Shown here one piece after another: positions 4,681 to 8,011 of a DNA stretch of 8,011 nucleotides. Under the pieces are notes generated by a model. It was not told the DNA's origin, searched no databases, and saw nothing but the letters and a program-made list of their open reading frames with translations. Both the position numbers and the translations under genes were made by a program. Numbering within the stretch: the stretch's first letter is position 1; each line of letters starts with the position of its first letter. This DNA is from an uncultured Roseiflexaceae bacterium (GTDB lineage Bacteria > Chloroflexota > Chloroflexia > Chloroflexales > Roseiflexaceae): assembly GCA_903932805.1 (NCBI GenBank), contig CAIZHO010000133.1:1-8011 (forward strand). The letters are read 5' to 3'.

Positions 4681-7587
4681 TCATTGTGCAGAAGGAGCCA
4701 CAGCCTGCATTCGGTAGCCGACCGACCGGACAGTCTCGATGGCAACGCCGGTTGCGCCGGACGCAAGGAGCTTCTTTCGCACGTGCGAGATATGAACCCA
4801 GACATACTGTGTAGCCTGGTCGTAACGATCGCCCCATACTTCAGCGAGGATGCGCTCATGCGACAGCACCTGGCCAAGGTGATTGGCAAACAAGACGAAC
4901 ATACGAAACTCTATCGGTGTTACATCGACGGGTACGCCCCCGACTTCGATGCATTTACTTTGGAGGAAAGCCACAACATTACCCACCTGCACTTGCGCAA
5001 CAGGGAGGTCTTCTACCCGCTTGCGACGCAAGACGTTTTGTACCCGCAACCCGATCTCAACCGTGCTAAACGGCTTGACCACATAATCGTCCACTCCAGC
5101 GCGCAATGCGTCTAGGAGGTCGTGTTCATGCCGGCTTGCCGTCATCATGATGACCGGTGTGGCGTTCCAGTTACGCACATCACGCACAAATTCGAGACCC
5201 GACATATCGGGCAATCGTAAGTCGACCAAAATGACATCGTAGTGTACGCGTTCGACCCGCTCGAGCGCTTCACGGACTGTTGCAACAACATCGGTCGAAC
5301 CATGCACCTCTGCGAGCGCATGCCGTATAAAACGCGGGAGTACGTCGTCATCATCAATCACGAGTGCATGAAATGCCGTCGTTTGTCCACTCTTGGCTGC
5401 CTGAAGGTCATGACGTGCAGTCGGAACGGTGAAGGTTATGATGGAGCCATCGCGTTGGGGCGTTGCATCCATGCGAATACTCCCGCCGTGCGCCTCGACG
5501 AAATATTTGCATATCGCCAACCCGAGTCCGACTCCGCCATGCGCTGCATGCTGATGCGCCTGATAGAAACGATCAAAAACGCGCGCGTACTCGTCGTCAG
5601 ACAGTGGTGTGCCATAATCGCGGACACTAATAGACAGACAGTCTGAATCAAAAAGCACAGGGCCAATCACAATCTCGATGGTTGACATTGGGGCGTATTT
5701 GACTGCGTTGTCGATGAGATTCGATAGTACTTGCTCAATCCTCCCGACATCGACGTACATGACTTCGTTTTGGATAAGCGTGACGCGACAACGCGCTTTC
5801 CAAGTAGCATCACGACTGATTACCTTTTGTATGAGAACCGACGCATCGATGGTCTCACGCTGCAGCGTGATCCCGTTACGTTCAATATGCGACAAATTCA
5901 ACACATCGTCGATCAACGTCTGGAGCCGCACCCCTTGTGCCCGTATGAGCTCAATCGTGGGCAATATGCCGTCTCGATGCGGCAACGAAGACGAGTGCAA
6001 TAAACTTGTGGCACCGATAATTGCAGCGAGCGGGGTACGCAGCTCATGACTAATCATGCTCACGAAATCCGTTTTGAGGCGATCGAGTTCGTGGTACTTA
6101 CGCATATCCTCAAGGACCAAGAGATATCCCGTCGGGATGATGGGTACTACTTCGTGCCGAACAGGGATCCGTACAGTGCCGAGCTCATGGATAATTTCGC
6201 TCCGTGATACTAGTGCATTCTGCATGGCCTTCATGACCGGAAACTCGGACGTGTTGAGTAACTTGCCGCCAAGTGCATAAAATGCCTGTGATTCGAGCAA
6301 GGTTGTAATGGTCATACCGCGAGAAACGGTAGGCAGAAGCTGCTGCGCACGCGTGTTTGCCAACAGTACTTCTCCTGTTTTGCTGGTCAACACAAATCCC
6401 AACGGCGCACTTTCGATGACCGTTGATAGTCGCTCATCTTCGCGCTTCAATTGTTGAAAGAGGGTGACATTTTCGACCAGAAGCGCAATCAGTTGACGCA
6501 CGAGTCCATCATCTGCGTGCGTGGCAATGGCGACGACCCCAAATGCATTGTCGAAAAGTTCGATTGGGCTGTAGTGCAATACCGTAGCTCCCCAGACAAC
6601 ATTTTGCACCGGCCCGAGCCGACAGTCATGATACGGTGGCTGGTCAAACACACCGATGACTGGGTCTATCGCAGCGAAACATCGCGGCGGAGTTTCGAGT
6701 CGGGAGTCATCGTTGAGCCACAGGAACACAGCAGGTAACGAGTACTCGTGACGGACAGTGTCGGCCAGCAATTGCAGTGGCTCATGGGATTGTTGCAGTT
6801 TTGGGAGGGCGTCAACGACGCGTTGCCCGGCCTCGAGCCGCTGATTCAGCATCTGCATTTGCGTGAGTCGGATTGCGAGGGTGTCGGTCAATTGTTGCGC
6901 GGCTGTTTCGGCTGCTACCAACGCACGATTCATTCTGGTTTGGCGGTAATATCCTACCGTGATGAGTGCCATCGCAAGGAGTGCGAGGAACATCAATATG
7001 CTATTTATGAGTACCACTTGATTCGAAAACACGGTAGCTTCGTCTCGAATCTGCATTTCATGCAGGTGCGCAGCAGTGCGGATGTCCGTGATCTTTCTGC
7101 GCACATATTCATATCTCATGCGATTCACATTTTGGGCAAACTCACGCTGCGCTGCTTCGATCTGACCAGCCTCGACCAGCGACATTTGGTACTCAGGATG
7201 TTGTTGCCGCCACTCTCGGATAAGTGCTTCGAGTTCCGCACGTGCAACTTCGAGCTTGCCGTCAGATTGCAAGCTTATATTGCGTTGTAGCGCAATCGTT
7301 GCAATTTGCAATCGTTCATACGCCTGCAAATAATCTTGCCGAAAGATGGCATCTTGGGTAATCAGATATCCGCGCGCGGCTGCCCGCATCTCGAGGAGCG
7401 CGGATGCAACAGCGTCGATGTCGTGCGTTATCTCGTTGTACACGGTACGACGGTCGCGCATCGTGCTGATACTGGCTTCTCGCCAGGTAGGAATAATCAA
7501 CAAAATACACAGAATGAGATATATCGTCACCACCGCCACAATCGTCAGTCGCGGTGTTCGTAGCGGTGTGGAAGTCACGTTCTTCAT
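4681..7587 (-). CDS. Membrane hybrid histidine kinase fused to an OmpR-type DNA-binding response regulator
   Basis: 968 residues from ATG 7587. Order of parts: membrane helix 1 (15-35); extracytoplasmic four-helix CHASE3-like sensor (about 36-189, hallmark RGYLITQD at 72-79); membrane helix 2 (190-214); coiled coil (215-265); GAF-like domain (about 262-380); PAS domain (about 385-495); HisKA with phospho-acceptor H514 in SMISHELRTPLAAI; HATPase with N-box N623/N627 (NLIDNAVKY), G1 D657-Y-G659, F-box FDRFYQ and G2 GVGLGL (685-690); receiver (about 740-855) with D745/D746, phospho-acceptor D789 in VDLRLPDMSG, T816 and K838; and an OmpR/PhoB winged helix (about 869-962) with TPIEFRMF, VHISHVRKKL and IETVRSVGYRM. 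All key phosphotransfer residues are present, so one protein could sense, phosphorylate itself and bind DNA from the membrane. The second glycine of the G1 box (DxGxG) is proline (DYGTP). The start is chosen because ATG lies 2 nt after the upstream stop; GTG 7593 overlaps that stop as GTGA and is nearly as good, while GTG 7635 would overlap the upstream gene by 46 nt. The signal and target genes are unknown. Confidence 0.93.
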   Translation of the reverse strand: MKNVTSTPLRTPRLTIVAVVTIYLILCILLIIPTWREASISTMRDRRTVYNEITHDIDAVASALLEMRAAARGYLITQDAIFRQDYLQAYERLQIATIALQRNISLQSDGKLEVARAELEALIREWRQQHPEYQMSLVEAGQIEAAQREFAQNVNRMRYEYVRRKITDIRTAAHLHEMQIRDEATVFSNQVVLINSILMFLALLAMALITVGYYRQTRMNRALVAAETAAQQLTDTLAIRLTQMQMLNQRLEAGQRVVDALPKLQQSHEPLQLLADTVRHEYSLPAVFLWLNDDSRLETPPRCFAAIDPVIGVFDQPPYHDCRLGPVQNVVWGATVLHYSPIELFDNAFGVVAIATHADDGLVRQLIALLVENVTLFQQLKREDERLSTVIESAPLGFVLTSKTGEVLLANTRAQQLLPTVSRGMTITTLLESQAFYALGGKLLNTSEFPVMKAMQNALVSRSEIIHELGTVRIPVRHEVVPIIPTGYLLVLEDMRKYHELDRLKTDFVSMISHELRTPLAAIIGATSLLHSSSLPHRDGILPTIELIRAQGVRLQTLIDDVLNLSHIERNGITLQRETIDASVLIQKVISRDATWKARCRVTLIQNEVMYVDVGRIEQVLSNLIDNAVKYAPMSTIEIVIGPVLFDSDCLSISVRDYGTPLSDDEYARVFDRFYQAHQHAAHGGVGLGLAICKYFVEAHGGSIRMDATPQRDGSIITFTVPTARHDLQAAKSGQTTAFHALVIDDDDVLPRFIRHALAEVHGSTDVVATVREALERVERVHYDVILVDLRLPDMSGLEFVRDVRNWNATPVIMMTASRHEHDLLDALRAGVDDYVVKPFSTVEIGLRVQNVLRRKRVEDLPVAQVQVGNVVAFLQSKCIEVGGVPVDVTPIEFRMFVLFANHLGQVLSHERILAEVWGDRYDQATQYVWVHISHVRKKLLASGATGVAIETVRSVGYRMQAVAPSAQ

Positions 7588-7589
7588 CG

Positions 7590-8011
7590 TCACGGTACTC
7601 GTACATGTGTCAGGTAGCCGAACAGCTCTCCACACATTGTAATCGTTTCGTAGTCACCGATCGGCTCGAGACCCTGCTCGACATATTCGCGCTCAAGAAA
7701 TCGCTCGGGGATGTACAACAGGTAGACCTCACTGCCACGTACCGACGCAAAGTCAAATGGCTCTTCGGGCAAGTGATTCGAGAATTGCAGTGTCTCGTTC
7801 AAGTACTCAAATGACTTCCATGTACCAGCGTGTACATCGTTGCGTTGCCCGACGATGATAACCGTGGTGTCACGAACCGGCTTTTCCGATAGAAATCGTG
7901 CCGCTGCTCCTGCACGTTGTGTCTGCGTATCTACTCCATAGCGACAAATCAACGCAAGGCGATTTACGTAGATTTCACTGTTGATCACCAATATTGCTGC
8001 AACTATCCCCG
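7590..8011 (-). CDS. C-terminal part of a membrane protein, possibly a glycosyltransferase-39-like enzyme
   Basis: 140 residues in a minus frame open to the window edge, ending in TGA at 7592-7590; the start lies outside. It begins in a hydrophobic stretch (GIVAAILVIN) that looks like the end of the last membrane helix, followed by a soluble tail of about 125 residues. Parts of the tail alternate beta-strand-like hydrophobics (TTVIIVGQ, SEVYLLYIP). This pattern, several helices and then a C-terminal globular domain outside the membrane, is common in PMT/ArnT-like glycosyltransferases and related polyprenyl-sugar enzymes, but the catalytic N-terminal loops are not in the window, so the assignment is weak. 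A TTG at 7991 could be read as a start, but the in-frame hydrophobic codons before it argue that the gene is longer. Its stop overlaps the beginning of the kinase gene, suggesting one transcript. Confidence 0.6.
   Translation of the reverse strand, partial: GIVAAILVINSEIYVNRLALICRYGVDTQTQRAGAAARFLSEKPVRDTTVIIVGQRNDVHAGTWKSFEYLNETLQFSNHLPEEPFDFASVRGSEVYLLYIPERFLEREYVEQGLEPIGDYETITMCGELFGYLTHVRVP

Noticed and set aside
4681..5400. The response regulator as a separate gene with its own start
   Set aside because: The receiver follows the kinase in the same frame without a stop, and no methionine with a ribosome-binding site is seen at the linker.
6748..7290. 180-residue plus-strand open frame opposite the kinase sensor region
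   Set aside because: It is antisense to the CHASE3-GAF part of a gene with clear domain structure; no ribosome-binding site or family resemblance is seen.
7588..7635. GTG start at 7635 for the kinase, adding 16 residues
   Set aside because: It would overlap the upstream gene by 46 nt and the extra residues are not hydrophobic or family-like; ATG 7587 or GTG 7593 sit right at the upstream stop.

Overview
This is an 8 kb stretch of bacterial chromosome carrying six protein-coding genes, all on the minus strand and packed tightly: the largest gap is 87 bp. Reading in transcription order (from high to low coordinates) they are: the C-terminal end of a membrane protein (7590-8011, cut by the window edge); a 968-residue membrane histidine kinase fused to its own OmpR-type response regulator (4681-7587); a DegT/DnrJ/EryC1/StrS-type sugar aminotransferase (3478-4593); the signal recognition particle receptor FtsY (2501-3478); a class I glutamine synthetase (1145-2473); and a single-pass membrane protein with a FecR-like region (1-1108, cut by the window edge). 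No RNA genes, CRISPR arrays, insertion sequences or long repeats are visible.

The organism is probably a member of the Chloroflexota, possibly the Chloroflexia. This rests on the style of the kinase (CHASE3-GAF-PAS), the FecR-like membrane protein, the GSI-alpha-like glutamine synthetase and the DegT subfamily, not on a marker gene, so it is a moderate inference. The base composition is near balanced to slightly GC-rich.

The window falls into two likely transcription units. The first is the upstream membrane protein plus the kinase, whose stop and start signals lie on top of each other (GTGA, with an ATG 2 nt further on). The second begins in the 87 bp gap at 4594-4680, which holds an extended -10 promoter-like sequence embedded in a perfect-armed inverted repeat, and runs degT-ftsY-glnA and perhaps the FecR-like gene. 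degT and ftsY share one base (TAATG), ftsY and glnA are 27 bp apart, and glnA is followed after 36 bp by the last gene. A functional link among a sugar aminotransferase, a protein-targeting GTPase and glutamine synthetase is not obvious.

No completely new system is evident. The points that deserve a second look are the complete two-component pathway fused into one membrane-anchored polypeptide with a DNA-binding tail, the glutamine synthetase with Ala in place of the second serine of the conserved DGSS motif next to the ammonium site, and the dyad element overlapping the presumed operon promoter.
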